Assembly: GCF_008064665.1 (NCBI RefSeq)
Contig: NZ_VRZA01000006.1
Location: 1 to 64,000 of the forward strand
DNA length: 64,000 nucleotides
Source of the DNA: Parahaliea maris
Lineage (GTDB): Bacteria; Pseudomonadota; Gammaproteobacteria; Pseudomonadales; Halieaceae
Direction: 5' to 3'
Positions 49,415 through 58,290 of the stretch are shown here, piece after piece. The first letter of the stretch is position 1. Each line of letters begins with the position of its first letter. The translations under genes and the position numbers were made by a program. The notes beneath the pieces were generated by a model that was given only the letters and a program-made list of their open reading frames with translations, was not told the DNA's origin and searched no databases.

Positions 49415-51025
49415 ATGCACAATTGCGGAACCCTGCTACCCAGGTTGTTGGCGAAGTACGGTGTGGAAATAGTGTTTGGCATTCCCGGTGTACATAGCGT
49501 GGAGCTGTATCGGGGGCTGGAGCAGAGTGGCCTGCGCCACGTCACGCCGCGACATGAACAGGGTGCCGGTTTCATGGCGGACGGCTATGCCCGCGCCACT
49601 GGCAAGCCCGGGGTGTGCTTCATCATCACGGGGCCCGGCATGACCAACATCGTCACCGCTATGGGCCAGGCCTTGCAGGATTCCATTCCCATGCTGGTGA
49701 TCTCGGCGGTCAACCGACGGGCAGATCTGGCGATGGGGGAGGGGCGGCTGCATGAGTTGCCCAATCAGGGGGCGCTTGTCTCCGGGGTCTGCCGGTTCAG
49801 CCACACACTGATGGATGTCCGGAACCTGCCGAAAGTGCTCGCCCGGGCATTCGCCGTGTTTACCAGCCAGCGCCCGGGGCCAGTACATATCGAAATACCG
49901 CTGGATGTGATGGTCCAGGACGCCAGTGGCATCGACGACAGTGCCTGGCCTCTGCCGTCGCCTCCGGCTGCCGCCTCACGGGACATAGAGCAGGCTGCCA
50001 AACTGTTGGGTGAGGCGCGCCGCCCGTTGCTGGTGCTCGGTGGCGGTGCCATCGGGGCGGCAAAGCCGCTGACCGCGCTGGCGGAAAAGCTCGGCATGCC
50101 GGTGATCAACACCAACAACGCCAAGGGCGTGGTGCCGGGTTCCCATCCCCTGGCGGTGGGCGGTTCCCCGTCGCTGAAGCATCTGCGCCAGGAACTGGAG
50201 CAACAGGCCGATGTGGTTCTTGCTGTCGGAACTGAGTTTGGCGAAACCGACTATGACTTTTTCTTTCTCGGTGACGTCGACATCCGCGGCAAGCTGATTC
50301 GCATCGACATCGACGCCGCCCAGCTTTGCCGCAACGTGAAGGCCGACATCCCCTTGCTTGGCGACGCTGGTGAGACCTGCGTCGCACTGGAGCAACAGGT
50401 CACAGCTGCGGATGTCGAGCAGCAGCGGGCCGGCCGGCAGCGCGCCGCAGAACTGCGTCAGCAGGAGGAGGCCTTGCGCCACGAGGGCTACCAGGCGTTC
50501 TTCGCTACCATTGGTGAGGTCGTGCCGGAGGCGATCATCGTCGGCGATTCCACACAACCGGCCTATTTTGCCCAGGTGCACCACAACTGCGAGTTGCCGC
50601 GGCGCTACTTCCATTCGGCAACGGGCTTCGGCACCCTGGGCTACGCCTTTCCGGCGGCCGTAGGCGCCAAACTGGGCTGTCCTGAGTTGCCGGTGATCTG
50701 CCTGACCGGTGATGGCGGTGGCCAGTTCACCCTCAACGAACTGAGTAGCGCGGCTGAAGTGGGGGAACAGGTCATCTTCCTGGTATGGAACAACCAGGGG
50801 CACGGTGAAATCCGCCGCTTTATGGATGAGCGTGACATCGCGCAGATCGGAGTCAACCTGCACACACCGGACTATGCCGCATTGGCTGAAGCCTGCGGTA
50901 TGAAGGGCTACAGGGCCAGTGACCCGGCGGAGTTCGAGCGCTGCCTGCGTGCAGCGGTCGCCCACAGCGGTCCCAGCCTGATCGATGTCTCGGAAGCCGG
51001 CCTTGCGTCCGGCTACCCCTGGTAA
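49415..51025 (+). CDS. TPP-dependent decarboxylase, AruI-like (5-guanidino-2-oxopentanoate decarboxylase)
   Basis: 536-residue thiamine-diphosphate enzyme of the acetolactate-synthase fold. The N-terminal Pyr domain has the catalytic Glu in TPRHEQGAGFMADGYAR. The C-terminal PP domain has the cofactor motif GDGGGQF...WNN with the usual 24-residue spacing. The opening YGVEIVFGIPGVHSVELYRG and GEGRLHELPNQGALVSGV resemble, from memory, AruI-type decarboxylases that turn 2-ketoarginine into 4-guanidinobutyraldehyde. An AruH-like transaminase at 54.6-55.8 kb supports this. A generic 2-oxoacid decarboxylase is the alternative. ALS regulatory subunit is absent. Confidence 0.75.
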   Translation: MHNCGTLLPRLLAKYGVEIVFGIPGVHSVELYRGLEQSGLRHVTPRHEQGAGFMADGYARATGKPGVCFIITGPGMTNIVTAMGQALQDSIPMLVISAVNRRADLAMGEGRLHELPNQGALVSGVCRFSHTLMDVRNLPKVLARAFAVFTSQRPGPVHIEIPLDVMVQDASGIDDSAWPLPSPPAAASRDIEQAAKLLGEARRPLLVLGGGAIGAAKPLTALAEKLGMPVINTNNAKGVVPGSHPLAVGGSPSLKHLRQELEQQADVVLAVGTEFGETDYDFFFLGDVDIRGKLIRIDIDAAQLCRNVKADIPLLGDAGETCVALEQQVTAADVEQQRAGRQRAAELRQQEEALRHEGYQAFFATIGEVVPEAIIVGDSTQPAYFAQVHHNCELPRRYFHSATGFGTLGYAFPAAVGAKLGCPELPVICLTGDGGGQFTLNELSSAAEVGEQVIFLVWNNQGHGEIRRFMDERDIAQIGVNLHTPDYAALAEACGMKGYRASDPAEFERCLRAAVAHSGPSLIDVSEAGLASGYPW

Positions 51026-51046
51026 GCCCACAGGATCCTCACGTAC

Positions 51047-52009
51047 ATGAAAGCTTTTCTGACCCGCGAAACCTACGACACGCCCTTGCTGGCGGAGAAA
51101 CTCTCCGTTGCAGGTATCGACCTGGAGGTGCGAACTGACTCCTCCGTGTGCCCTCGAGAGGTGCTCGAACAACAGGTGAGCCGGGTAGACGCACTCCTCA
51201 CCCACACTGAAGACGAGATCGACGCCGACCTGCTCAGCCGCGCTGCGCCGCAACTCAGAGTGGTTGCCAACATGGGTATCGGCTTTTCCAATATTGATGT
51301 GGCTGCGGCTCGGGCGCGCGGAGTGATTGTCACCAATACCCCGACCGAGGAGGCGTTTGAAGCCACTGCGGAAGCGACCGTGGCCATACTCCTGTCGGTG
51401 GCAAGGCGCATACCCGCGCTGCACGTGGAGCGCCGTGCGCTGACCTGTGATCCCGACCCCTCCTTTCTTCGCGCCACTGCCACGTCCGTGCGTGGCAAAA
51501 CGCTGGGTATTGTTGGCATGGGGCGCATTGGCTCGCGCGTGGCGAGGATCATGCATGGGGGTTTTGGCAACCGGATCCAGTATTTCGACCTGGTTGCCAA
51601 GCCGGAACTGGAGGAGGCCCTGGGGGCGAGGCGGGTCGATTTGCCTACGCTGATGCGTTCCAGCGATCTCATTGCCGTCAACATGCCCCTGAGCCAGCAG
51701 ACGCGTAACCTCATCAGCGCTGAGATGATTGACCTCATGCAGGATCACGCCACTTTCGTGAACACCGCGCGCGGTGAGCTGGTGGACGAACCGGCCCTGG
51801 TGGCGCGCCTGAACGCCGGGAAGTTGCACGGTGCCGGCCTGGATGTCTACGGCCCTGCGGTCGATGACATCCAGTTCGACAATATCGCCCTGACCTCCCA
51901 TTTCGCCAATTTCGAGGATCAGGCCTACACCGCCATGACGACCCTGGTGGCCGACAACGTGGTGTCGGCACTGACCACCGGCCAGGCGCTGACGCCCGTG
52001 AAGGAGTGA
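51047..52009 (+). CDS. D-isomer-specific 2-hydroxyacid dehydrogenase family protein
   Basis: 320 residues. The NAD(P)-binding Rossmann motif GIVGMGRIGSRVA is at about residues 151-163, and the substrate Arg is in NTARGELVDE. The catalytic His is probably in TSHFANFED. The acidic residue normally present in LDVFEXEP is replaced by Gly (GLDVYGPAVDD), so the Arg-Glu-His relay appears incomplete. It could be an altered reductase for a 2-oxoacid such as 2-ketoarginine (inference) or a reduced-activity homologue. It follows the TPP decarboxylase by 21 bases. Confidence 0.85.
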   Translation: MKAFLTRETYDTPLLAEKLSVAGIDLEVRTDSSVCPREVLEQQVSRVDALLTHTEDEIDADLLSRAAPQLRVVANMGIGFSNIDVAAARARGVIVTNTPTEEAFEATAEATVAILLSVARRIPALHVERRALTCDPDPSFLRATATSVRGKTLGIVGMGRIGSRVARIMHGGFGNRIQYFDLVAKPELEEALGARRVDLPTLMRSSDLIAVNMPLSQQTRNLISAEMIDLMQDHATFVNTARGELVDEPALVARLNAGKLHGAGLDVYGPAVDDIQFDNIALTSHFANFEDQAYTAMTTLVADNVVSALTTGQALTPVKE

Positions 52010-52019
52010 CCCGACTGCC

Positions 52020-53390
52020 ATGAGTTCCACCGCGATAGACAGACCGACTTCGAGTATGCCGCGCGTCGTATTGAGCAAGCTTTTCCTGTGCTCGCTGCTG
52101 GGGATCGTGTTCTTCCTGGTCCCGATGCACTACGACGACAAGTGGACCATCCTGATGGGGATCATCACTGACCTGATCAGTGCCGGCATTGGGGACAACA
52201 TGGCGCTGTTCACGCTGCCACTGTTTATCGTCAGTGCCGGGATCTCCCTGGTGTACTATCTGCTCCCGCATCGGCTGGCCATGCGCTTGCCCTACGCCAG
52301 GCACCTGATCGCCTCCCATTGGTCCTGGGTGGTGCTGTCCACCATTGGCGGCCTGGTAGCAACCTTGCTGGCCCTGGGTGTCGGGCCCGACTGGATCATC
52401 GGCAAGGATACGGGGGTCACCGCCTATATTGATGTGGCCGGGGCGATCTACCTGATCATCGGGCTCGGCTGTCTGTTTCTGCCGTTCCTGACCGACTACG
52501 GGTTACTGGATTTTGTCGGCACCCTGATGCGGCCCTACTATCGCCGCCTGTTCAACCTGCCGGGCCGTTCCACCGTGGACACGCTGGCATCCTGGGTGGG
52601 GTCCTCCAGCATCGCCGTCCTGATGACCAGCTATCAGTACGAGCGCGGTTATTACACCGCCAGGGAATCCGCTGTGCTGGCCACCAGTTTTTCCGTGGTC
52701 TCCCTGCCGTTTGTACTGTTGACCTCCCAGGTGGCCGGCCTGCCGAACCATTTTTTCCAGCTCTACGGCGCGATGGTGTTCATCTGCATACTGTGCGCCA
52801 TCGTTGTGCCGAAGCTGCCGCCTCTCAAGCACATTCCCGACGAGTACTATCCGCCGGCTGGCAAGCAACTGTTTGAAGAGGCCGAGGGCGATCACTCCCC
52901 CCTGACCTGGGCGTGCAAGAAATCCTACGAGGTCGCCAGCCATTCACCGAGCCCCATGCTGGCGTTTAAAAAGGGATTCGGGTCGATGCTGGACATCTTC
53001 ATCATGATGATGCCTGCCGCCATGACCATCGAGTTCCTGGCCCTGGTGGTCTATTACCATACACCGGTGTTCCAGATACTGAGCTACCCGTTCATCTTCG
53101 CTCTCGAGGCCATGCAGGTGCCGGAGGCCCGGGCGGCGGCGCCGGGGATGATTATTGGCCTGCTGGATCAGTTCGTACCCGCGATTATTGCCGGAAGCCG
53201 GGATTCACAATTGACGCGTTTCGTACTGGCGGGCCTGTCGGTCACCCAGCTGATCTTCTTTGCGGAAACCGCCCTGCTGATCATGCGCTCGAAGATTCCA
53301 CTGAGCGTCAAGCAACTGGTTGCCATCTTTTTCATCAGAACGCTGATCGCGCTGCCCATCCTGGTGGCCATTGCGCACTGGCTGTTCTGA
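52020..53390 (+). CDS. YjiH-type membrane protein with nucleoside-recognition (Gate) domains
   Basis: 456-residue polytopic inner-membrane protein with about ten hydrophobic segments. FLVPMHYDDKWTILMGIITD, TDYGLLDFVGTLMRPYYRRLFNLPGRS and the tandem Gate-like regions (TLASWVGSSSIAVLMTSYQY; MIIGLLDQFVPAIIAG) are typical of the YjiH group. These are presumed transporters, and substrates are not known. Its position in the island makes it a candidate uptake or efflux system for the compound being metabolised. It begins 10 bases after the dehydrogenase. Confidence 0.8.
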   Translation: MSSTAIDRPTSSMPRVVLSKLFLCSLLGIVFFLVPMHYDDKWTILMGIITDLISAGIGDNMALFTLPLFIVSAGISLVYYLLPHRLAMRLPYARHLIASHWSWVVLSTIGGLVATLLALGVGPDWIIGKDTGVTAYIDVAGAIYLIIGLGCLFLPFLTDYGLLDFVGTLMRPYYRRLFNLPGRSTVDTLASWVGSSSIAVLMTSYQYERGYYTARESAVLATSFSVVSLPFVLLTSQVAGLPNHFFQLYGAMVFICILCAIVVPKLPPLKHIPDEYYPPAGKQLFEEAEGDHSPLTWACKKSYEVASHSPSPMLAFKKGFGSMLDIFIMMMPAAMTIEFLALVVYYHTPVFQILSYPFIFALEAMQVPEARAAAPGMIIGLLDQFVPAIIAGSRDSQLTRFVLAGLSVTQLIFFAETALLIMRSKIPLSVKQLVAIFFIRTLIALPILVAIAHWLF

Positions 53391-53414
53391 TCGCGTACCA
53401 CCCGGAGAATCCCC

Positions 53415-54554
53415 ATGAAAATTGATGTTAAACAGATCGATGCCGGTGCAACCCAACAGCGCGGCCTGCCACCCGCCGTGTTCAAGTCTCCCGATGTGTT
53501 CGACCAGGAGTGCGACGCAGTTTTCCGCAGTGGCTGGGTCAGCCTGGCGAGTGCGCAGCAGTTGCCCAACGTGGGTGACATGCTGCCGGTAAAGATCGGT
53601 GATGCCAGTCTGCTGGTCATTCGCAACGCCGAGGAAGAGATCGGCGTGTTCCACAATATCTGCCGGCACAAGGCGGCCCCGCTGGTGGACAGCGCCTGCA
53701 GCAAGCGGGTGCTGGTCTGTCCCTACCACCGCTGGGCCTACAGCCTCGACGGCAGCCTGCGAGCAGCGCCGAAGTACTACGGCAACAGCGATGAGCACAT
53801 GTCGGCTGAGGACAAGCAGGACAAGGGCCTGCTGCCCGTTCGCAGTGTGGTGTGGTGGGATACCATTTTTGTGAACCTGTCGGGCGATGCGGAACCGTTT
53901 GAGGAATTCATTCGCCCGCTGGAGCAACAACTCGAGGGCTATGACCCCGCTGGCCTGAGCCTGGTCAGCAGCACGGAGTATCAGTCGGCCGCCAACTGGA
54001 AGCTGGCGGTAGACAACTTCCTCGACGGCTACCACGTGCCCTTCGTACACTCACAGGCGGTAACGGTGGATTCGATCCTCAATCAGGATGACCTGTTCCT
54101 GTCCGATGAAATCATTGGCCTGCGCCTGCCGACGGGGGCCAGCGACAAACCCGCCAAAACCGACAAGCCGCTACCTCACTTTGCTCATCTCACTGAGGAG
54201 AACACCGGCACGCAGCAGTGGTTCGGCATTTTCCCGAACACCCTGCTGTTTGTTGACCCGGTATGGGTGCAGCTGATTATCGTGCGCCCGGAAGCGCCCG
54301 ACTTTGCCACGGAAACGCTCACGATCTACGCCGCCAACCCCGACGCAATGGCCGATGAATTCGCCATGCAACGGCAGGTATTGAGTGACACCCTGAACGA
54401 GGTGAACCGGCAGGATATCGAGCTGCTGGACAAGCTGCAGTTCACCCGCACCGCCCCCGAGGCCCGCCACAGTCACCTGGTGCCCGCCTGGGACCAGGTC
54501 AATGTGCGGTTTCATCAGATCTGGCTGCAGAAAATGCAGCGGGCGGCGGGTTGA
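53415..54554 (+). CDS. Rieske non-heme iron oxygenase, alpha subunit
   Basis: 379-residue cytoplasmic oxygenase. The Rieske [2Fe-2S] ligands are Cys83-X-His85 (CRHKAAP) and Cys102-X2-His105 (CPYHRW). The mononuclear iron site is in DNFLDGYHVPFVH with a probable Asp ligand in NRQDIELLD. The overall pattern is closest to the betaine/carnitine/choline-type monooxygenases that act on N-methylated amines. A reductase partner is not encoded nearby and must come from elsewhere. It ends the plus-strand run of the island; the aruH-like gene converges on it. Confidence 0.87.
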   Translation: MKIDVKQIDAGATQQRGLPPAVFKSPDVFDQECDAVFRSGWVSLASAQQLPNVGDMLPVKIGDASLLVIRNAEEEIGVFHNICRHKAAPLVDSACSKRVLVCPYHRWAYSLDGSLRAAPKYYGNSDEHMSAEDKQDKGLLPVRSVVWWDTIFVNLSGDAEPFEEFIRPLEQQLEGYDPAGLSLVSSTEYQSAANWKLAVDNFLDGYHVPFVHSQAVTVDSILNQDDLFLSDEIIGLRLPTGASDKPAKTDKPLPHFAHLTEENTGTQQWFGIFPNTLLFVDPVWVQLIIVRPEAPDFATETLTIYAANPDAMADEFAMQRQVLSDTLNEVNRQDIELLDKLQFTRTAPEARHSHLVPAWDQVNVRFHQIWLQKMQRAAG

Positions 54555-54567
54555 TACCGCCGCACTA

Positions 54568-54624
54568 AGGAAAGGAAAAGGGAAAGGGAGAAGGAGCTGC
54601 TGCTTCAGTAGCTCCTGAAGCAGC
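54568..54624 (-). terminator. Hairpin and pyrimidine tract at the aruH-like 3' end
   Basis: GCTGCTTCA (54599-54607) and TGAAGCAGC (54616-54624) form a perfect 9-bp hairpin overlapping the last codons and stop of the aruH-like gene. On the minus strand it is followed by a long C/T-only stretch (complement of the purine run 54568-54597). It resembles an intrinsic terminator with an impure T tract. Confidence 0.45.
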
Positions 54625-55774
54625 GCTCGATACGCCGGCAGGCTTCCTCCAGCACTGCCAGTTCACAGATCAGCCCCAGCCGGATGTGACCCGCGGCACT
54701 GGGGCCAAAAGCTTCACCTGACAGCACCGAGACGCCGAAGTCGTCCAGCAGCCGGGTGGCGAACTCGCCGGCGCTGCAGCCCGCTTGGCGGATGTCCACC
54801 ATCATGAACATGCCCGCCGCCGGCTGGTGCACATGCAGCCCGGGGACCTGGCCCAACACGCGGTGTACCAGGTCCCGTCGCGCCTGATACTGATGTTTCA
54901 TTGATTCCACGTCCGCCTGCCCGTCACCCAGCGCCTTCGCCGCCGCCAACTGGGAGAAGGTCGGGCACCCGTAGAGCATGGCGGTACTCATGTTGGCAAG
55001 GTGATGGCTCAGTTCCCTCGGGCCAATGGTCCAGCCGATGCGCCAGCCGGTCATGGCGTGTGACTTGGACACGCTGTTGACCACGATGGTGCGCTCCTGC
55101 ATGCCGGGCAGGCCGGCGATACTGTGGTGGGCGTGGTCGAATATCAGCGAAGCGTAGACCTCGTCGGATACCACCCACAGGTCGTGTTCAATCGCGATCT
55201 CGGCGATCGCCTGCAGGTCCCGCGGACTGATGACAGTCCCGGTGGGGTTGTGCGGTGAGTTGAGCAGCAGGGCGCGCGTCCTGTCGGTGACGGCACTGCG
55301 AATGGACTCGGGGCGCAGGCGGAAGCCTTCCTCCGGCAACATGGCAACGCTGACTTTGTCGGCCCCGGTTGCTGCGACAACGGCTTCATAGGTGACGTAG
55401 GTGGGCTCGGGCACGATGACCTCGTCACCTTCTTCCACGATACAGTGCAGGGCGCAATAGAGCGCACATTGCGCCCCGGACAGGATCACCACATTGTCTG
55501 CATCGACGTCACAACCCGACGACTGGGCGTGTTGTTCGGCGATCACCTGCCGCAGAGCGACCTCACCGGTAAAACCGGTGTAATGGGTGTGCCCTGATCG
55601 CATGGCTTCTACCGCCGCCTCCACGATCGCGGGCGGCGTGTCGAAGTCGGGGTCACCTATCGAGAGCAGGATCACATCGGCGCCGGTTCCGGCCATTGCC
55701 ACGGCGCGGTTGTGAATGTCCCAGGCTTCGGCGCCTTCGCCACCAATTTTGCGGGTGAATGATGAGTACTTCAT
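54605..55774 (-). CDS. Arginine:pyruvate transaminase-like aminotransferase (AruH-like)
   Basis: 389-residue class I PLP aminotransferase. The PLP Lys lies in NSVSKSHAMTGWRIGW, the substrate-carboxylate Arg in GHIRLGL, and NSPHNPTGTVI and SDEVYASLIF are conserved. The N-terminus (KYSSFTRKIGGEGAEAWDIH) and the stretch GVSVLSGEAFGPSAAGHIRL strongly resemble Pseudomonas AruH as I remember it. AruH moves the alpha-amino group of arginine to pyruvate, giving 2-ketoarginine, the substrate of AruI, whose likely homologue is at 49.4-51.0 kb. It is divergent from the RimK-like gene. Confidence 0.8.
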   Translation of the reverse strand: MKYSSFTRKIGGEGAEAWDIHNRAVAMAGTGADVILLSIGDPDFDTPPAIVEAAVEAMRSGHTHYTGFTGEVALRQVIAEQHAQSSGCDVDADNVVILSGAQCALYCALHCIVEEGDEVIVPEPTYVTYEAVVAATGADKVSVAMLPEEGFRLRPESIRSAVTDRTRALLLNSPHNPTGTVISPRDLQAIAEIAIEHDLWVVSDEVYASLIFDHAHHSIAGLPGMQERTIVVNSVSKSHAMTGWRIGWTIGPRELSHHLANMSTAMLYGCPTFSQLAAAKALGDGQADVESMKHQYQARRDLVHRVLGQVPGLHVHQPAAGMFMMVDIRQAGCSAGEFATRLLDDFGVSVLSGEAFGPSAAGHIRLGLICELAVLEEACRRIERCFRSY

Positions 55775-56007
55775 GGACAGGTTTTCGTAGCCTTGCGACG
55801 GTTCGCTGCGAGTATAAACATCTGGCGCCCAAACTCACCCCTGGTTTGTGTTCCTGCCATGACGAAACCGACTGGCGGTTTTACCCCGGGGAATAGCCAG
55901 CAAGGCTCTCGATGAGCCGCGCCTTGCGCTTGGCTCCGGGCTGCTAAACTTGGGGGAAACCCGGTGTAGGGGTAACACCTCATTTTACAGCCAACGGAGA
56001 TGTATCG

Positions 56008-57195
56008 ATGAAACTGGGTATTCTCTCTTGCAGTCCCGGCGCTTACAGTACCCGTAGATTCAGGGAGGCCGCGCAACAACGCGGTCACGATGTGAAGGTG
56101 CTGAATACCCTGAAGTTCGCGATCGACCTCGAGCGGGGGGCGCCTGACCTCTACTACCGGCAGGAACAGCTGGCCGACTACGACGCGGTCCTGCCCCGGA
56201 TCGGCGCCTCCATTACCTATTACGGAACTGCCGTGGTTCGGCAGTTCCAGGAGATGGATGTGTTCTGCGCCAATACCGCCCACGGCATCAATAACTCCCG
56301 CGACAAACTGCGCAGCCTGCAGATACTCAGCCGTCACGGGGTCGGGATTCCCCGCACGACCTTCGTGCGCGATAAAAAAGACGTGCTGCCCGCCATCGAT
56401 CGGGTGGGGGGCGCACCGGTCATTATCAAGCTGATCGAGGGTACCCAGGGCATCGGAGTGCTGCTGGCGGAAACAGTAAACGCTGCCGAGTCGATCATCG
56501 AACTCCTGCAGAGCCAGAAACAGAATGTGCTGATCCAGAAGTTTGTCGCCGAGAGCAAGGGACGCGACATCCGCGCGTTTGTGGTGGGGGACCGGGTTGT
56601 CGCGGCGATGCGACGGGTCGCCCAGGGGCAGGAATTTCGCAGTAATGTGCATCGTGGGGGTGTCGCCGAGCCTGTCGAACTCGACGATGCCTACGTGGAT
56701 ACCGCGGTGCGCTGCACCCAGATCATGGGTTTGCGGGTTGCCGGGGTCGACATGCTCGAGGGAGCGAGTGGGCCCCAGGTCATGGAGGTGAACTCCTCGC
56801 CCGGGCTTGAGGGAATTGAAACCGCCACCGGCCTCGACGTGGCCGGCGCGGTTATCGACTATATCGCGGCACAGGTCGATTTTCCCGAGATCGACGTACG
56901 CCAGCGTCTGACCGTCAGCAAGGGCTACGGTGTCAGTGAAATTTACATGCCCGAGGGGTCCCGCTACGTTGGCCAGAGCATCGAGAAGACCGGCCTGCTG
57001 GAGCGGGATATCAATGTCCTGACGCTCTACCGGGGCTCGAAAGTCATCCCCAATCCCCGGCGGGACCGGGAACTGGAAGCCGGCGACAAGTTGCTCTGTT
57101 TCGGTAAGCTGGAGGCGATGCGGGAGATGGTGCCGGCCCGCACCCGGCGCCTGCGTCAGCCCTCGGTGGAGCAACTCGAAATCGCTCCCGAGTAG
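56008..57195 (+). CDS. RimK-type ATP-grasp ligase fused to an RCK_C domain
   Basis: 395 residues. Residues 1-290 form a RimK-like alpha-L-glutamate ligase: NTAHGINNSRDKLRSLQILS, ATP-grasp region VIIKLIEGTQGIGVLLAE, RDIRAFVVGDRVVAAMRR and the metal-binding VMEVNSSPGLEGIE. Residues about 305-385 match a TrkA-C/RCK_C ligand-binding domain (EIYMPEGSRYVGQSIEKTGL, ending AGDKLLCFGKLEAM), which canonical RimK lacks. The domain could gate ligase activity by a small molecule. The target may be ribosomal S6 or a small-molecule amine. The gene starts 234 bases from the divergent aruH-like gene. Confidence 0.85.
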   Translation: MKLGILSCSPGAYSTRRFREAAQQRGHDVKVLNTLKFAIDLERGAPDLYYRQEQLADYDAVLPRIGASITYYGTAVVRQFQEMDVFCANTAHGINNSRDKLRSLQILSRHGVGIPRTTFVRDKKDVLPAIDRVGGAPVIIKLIEGTQGIGVLLAETVNAAESIIELLQSQKQNVLIQKFVAESKGRDIRAFVVGDRVVAAMRRVAQGQEFRSNVHRGGVAEPVELDDAYVDTAVRCTQIMGLRVAGVDMLEGASGPQVMEVNSSPGLEGIETATGLDVAGAVIDYIAAQVDFPEIDVRQRLTVSKGYGVSEIYMPEGSRYVGQSIEKTGLLERDINVLTLYRGSKVIPNPRRDRELEAGDKLLCFGKLEAMREMVPARTRRLRQPSVEQLEIAPE

Positions 57196-57234
57196 CTCGG
57201 GCGCAGGCCCGCCCAAACCGGGTCCGGCTTTGCC

Positions 57235-58161
57235 TTACCCCAGGGGGGGCGTTACCCCCAGTTCTTCCAGGTAGCGATACAGCTCTTCCTGGAACAGGCG
57301 CGCCCGGACATTGCTGTCCCGCGCCACGATCAGGTAGATGCTGGCGTCCAGGGGCATCGACTCATCCAGCAGGCGCACCAGCGAGCCGCGCCGCAGGTCG
57401 GCCGCTACTTCCAGCTGGTCCGCGAGTACCACTCCCAGCCCCCGGCGGGCCGCCTCGATGGACTGAAAGCCGTAGTCACAGTGGAGGTTGCGAGTGGCCT
57501 TCGCGTCTTGCAGGCCGTGGTGCGCCAGCCAGCGCTCCCAGTGCTGGTAGCGTTCGTGCACCAGAGGGTAGTGAAGCAGGTCGGCGGGTTCCTGGACCGG
57601 CGCGTCGGGGCGCAGAAGTGCCGGCGCGCACATGGGTTGATAGTGCTCCTGGTACAGGTTCAGGACCCTTCGTCCCTTTGCCTCTGGTTCCCCCAGGCAG
57701 AGTGCCAGGTCCAGCTCTGCCGGTACCTCCCGGGTATAGGGCTCGAGGGTGTGCAGGCGCAGGGTGGCTTCGGGATAGCGCGCGCTGAACCGCGACAGCA
57801 GTTCCGGCAACCAGTTAATCGACATGGTGGCCGTAGCGCCCAGCGCCAGTTCGCCTTCGAGGGACTCGTGATCGAGGTCGTCGACGCCCTGTTGCAGAAT
57901 GGCCAGGGCGCTCTGTACCGCTGTCAGGAAGCGTTGGCCTGCCGCGGTCAGGTGCAGGCGGTTGCCGGCCCGCTCGAACAGGCTGACTTGTAAGCGCTGT
58001 TCCAGGTTGCGGATCTGGCGGCTCAGGGCCGTATGGCTCAGGTGTAATTCTTCGGCCGCCGCCCGTACGAACCCGTGCCGCCCTACGGCTTCAAAGGCGC
58101 GCAGGGTATTGAGTGGCAAGCGGCGATGGTCCAGGGCCAGTTGGTGCGTTTTTGTAACCAA
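57235..58161 (-). CDS. LysR-family regulator
   Basis: 308 residues. The winged helix-turn-helix FVRAAAEELHLSHTALSRQI lies at about residues 31-50 after the GcvA-like start LPLNTLRAFEAVGRHG, followed by a LysR effector domain. The only start giving a full DNA-binding domain is TTG at 58161, which lacks a clear ribosome site, so the exact start is uncertain. It is divergent from the carbamoylase-deiminase pair across about 130 bases, the usual layout for a LysR regulator and its target operon. Confidence 0.85.
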   Translation of the reverse strand: MVTKTHQLALDHRRLPLNTLRAFEAVGRHGFVRAAAEELHLSHTALSRQIRNLEQRLQVSLFERAGNRLHLTAAGQRFLTAVQSALAILQQGVDDLDHESLEGELALGATATMSINWLPELLSRFSARYPEATLRLHTLEPYTREVPAELDLALCLGEPEAKGRRVLNLYQEHYQPMCAPALLRPDAPVQEPADLLHYPLVHERYQHWERWLAHHGLQDAKATRNLHCDYGFQSIEAARRGLGVVLADQLEVAADLRRGSLVRLLDESMPLDASIYLIVARDSNVRARLFQEELYRYLEELGVTPPLG

Positions 58162-58290
58162 TATCGTGCAAATAAATCAATTGTGGAAACAAAATAATCA
58201 CATAGAATTCCATCAACAGCCATAACTTCCTGCCCTCCCGGTCGTGGGGCTGAATTGGCGGTAACACTGTCGGCAGGCGACGGAGGCAAA

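Noticed and set aside
49976-52078. 700-codon frame antisense to the TPP decarboxylase and dehydrogenase genes
   Set aside because: It spans two well-supported genes on the other strand and shows no domain.
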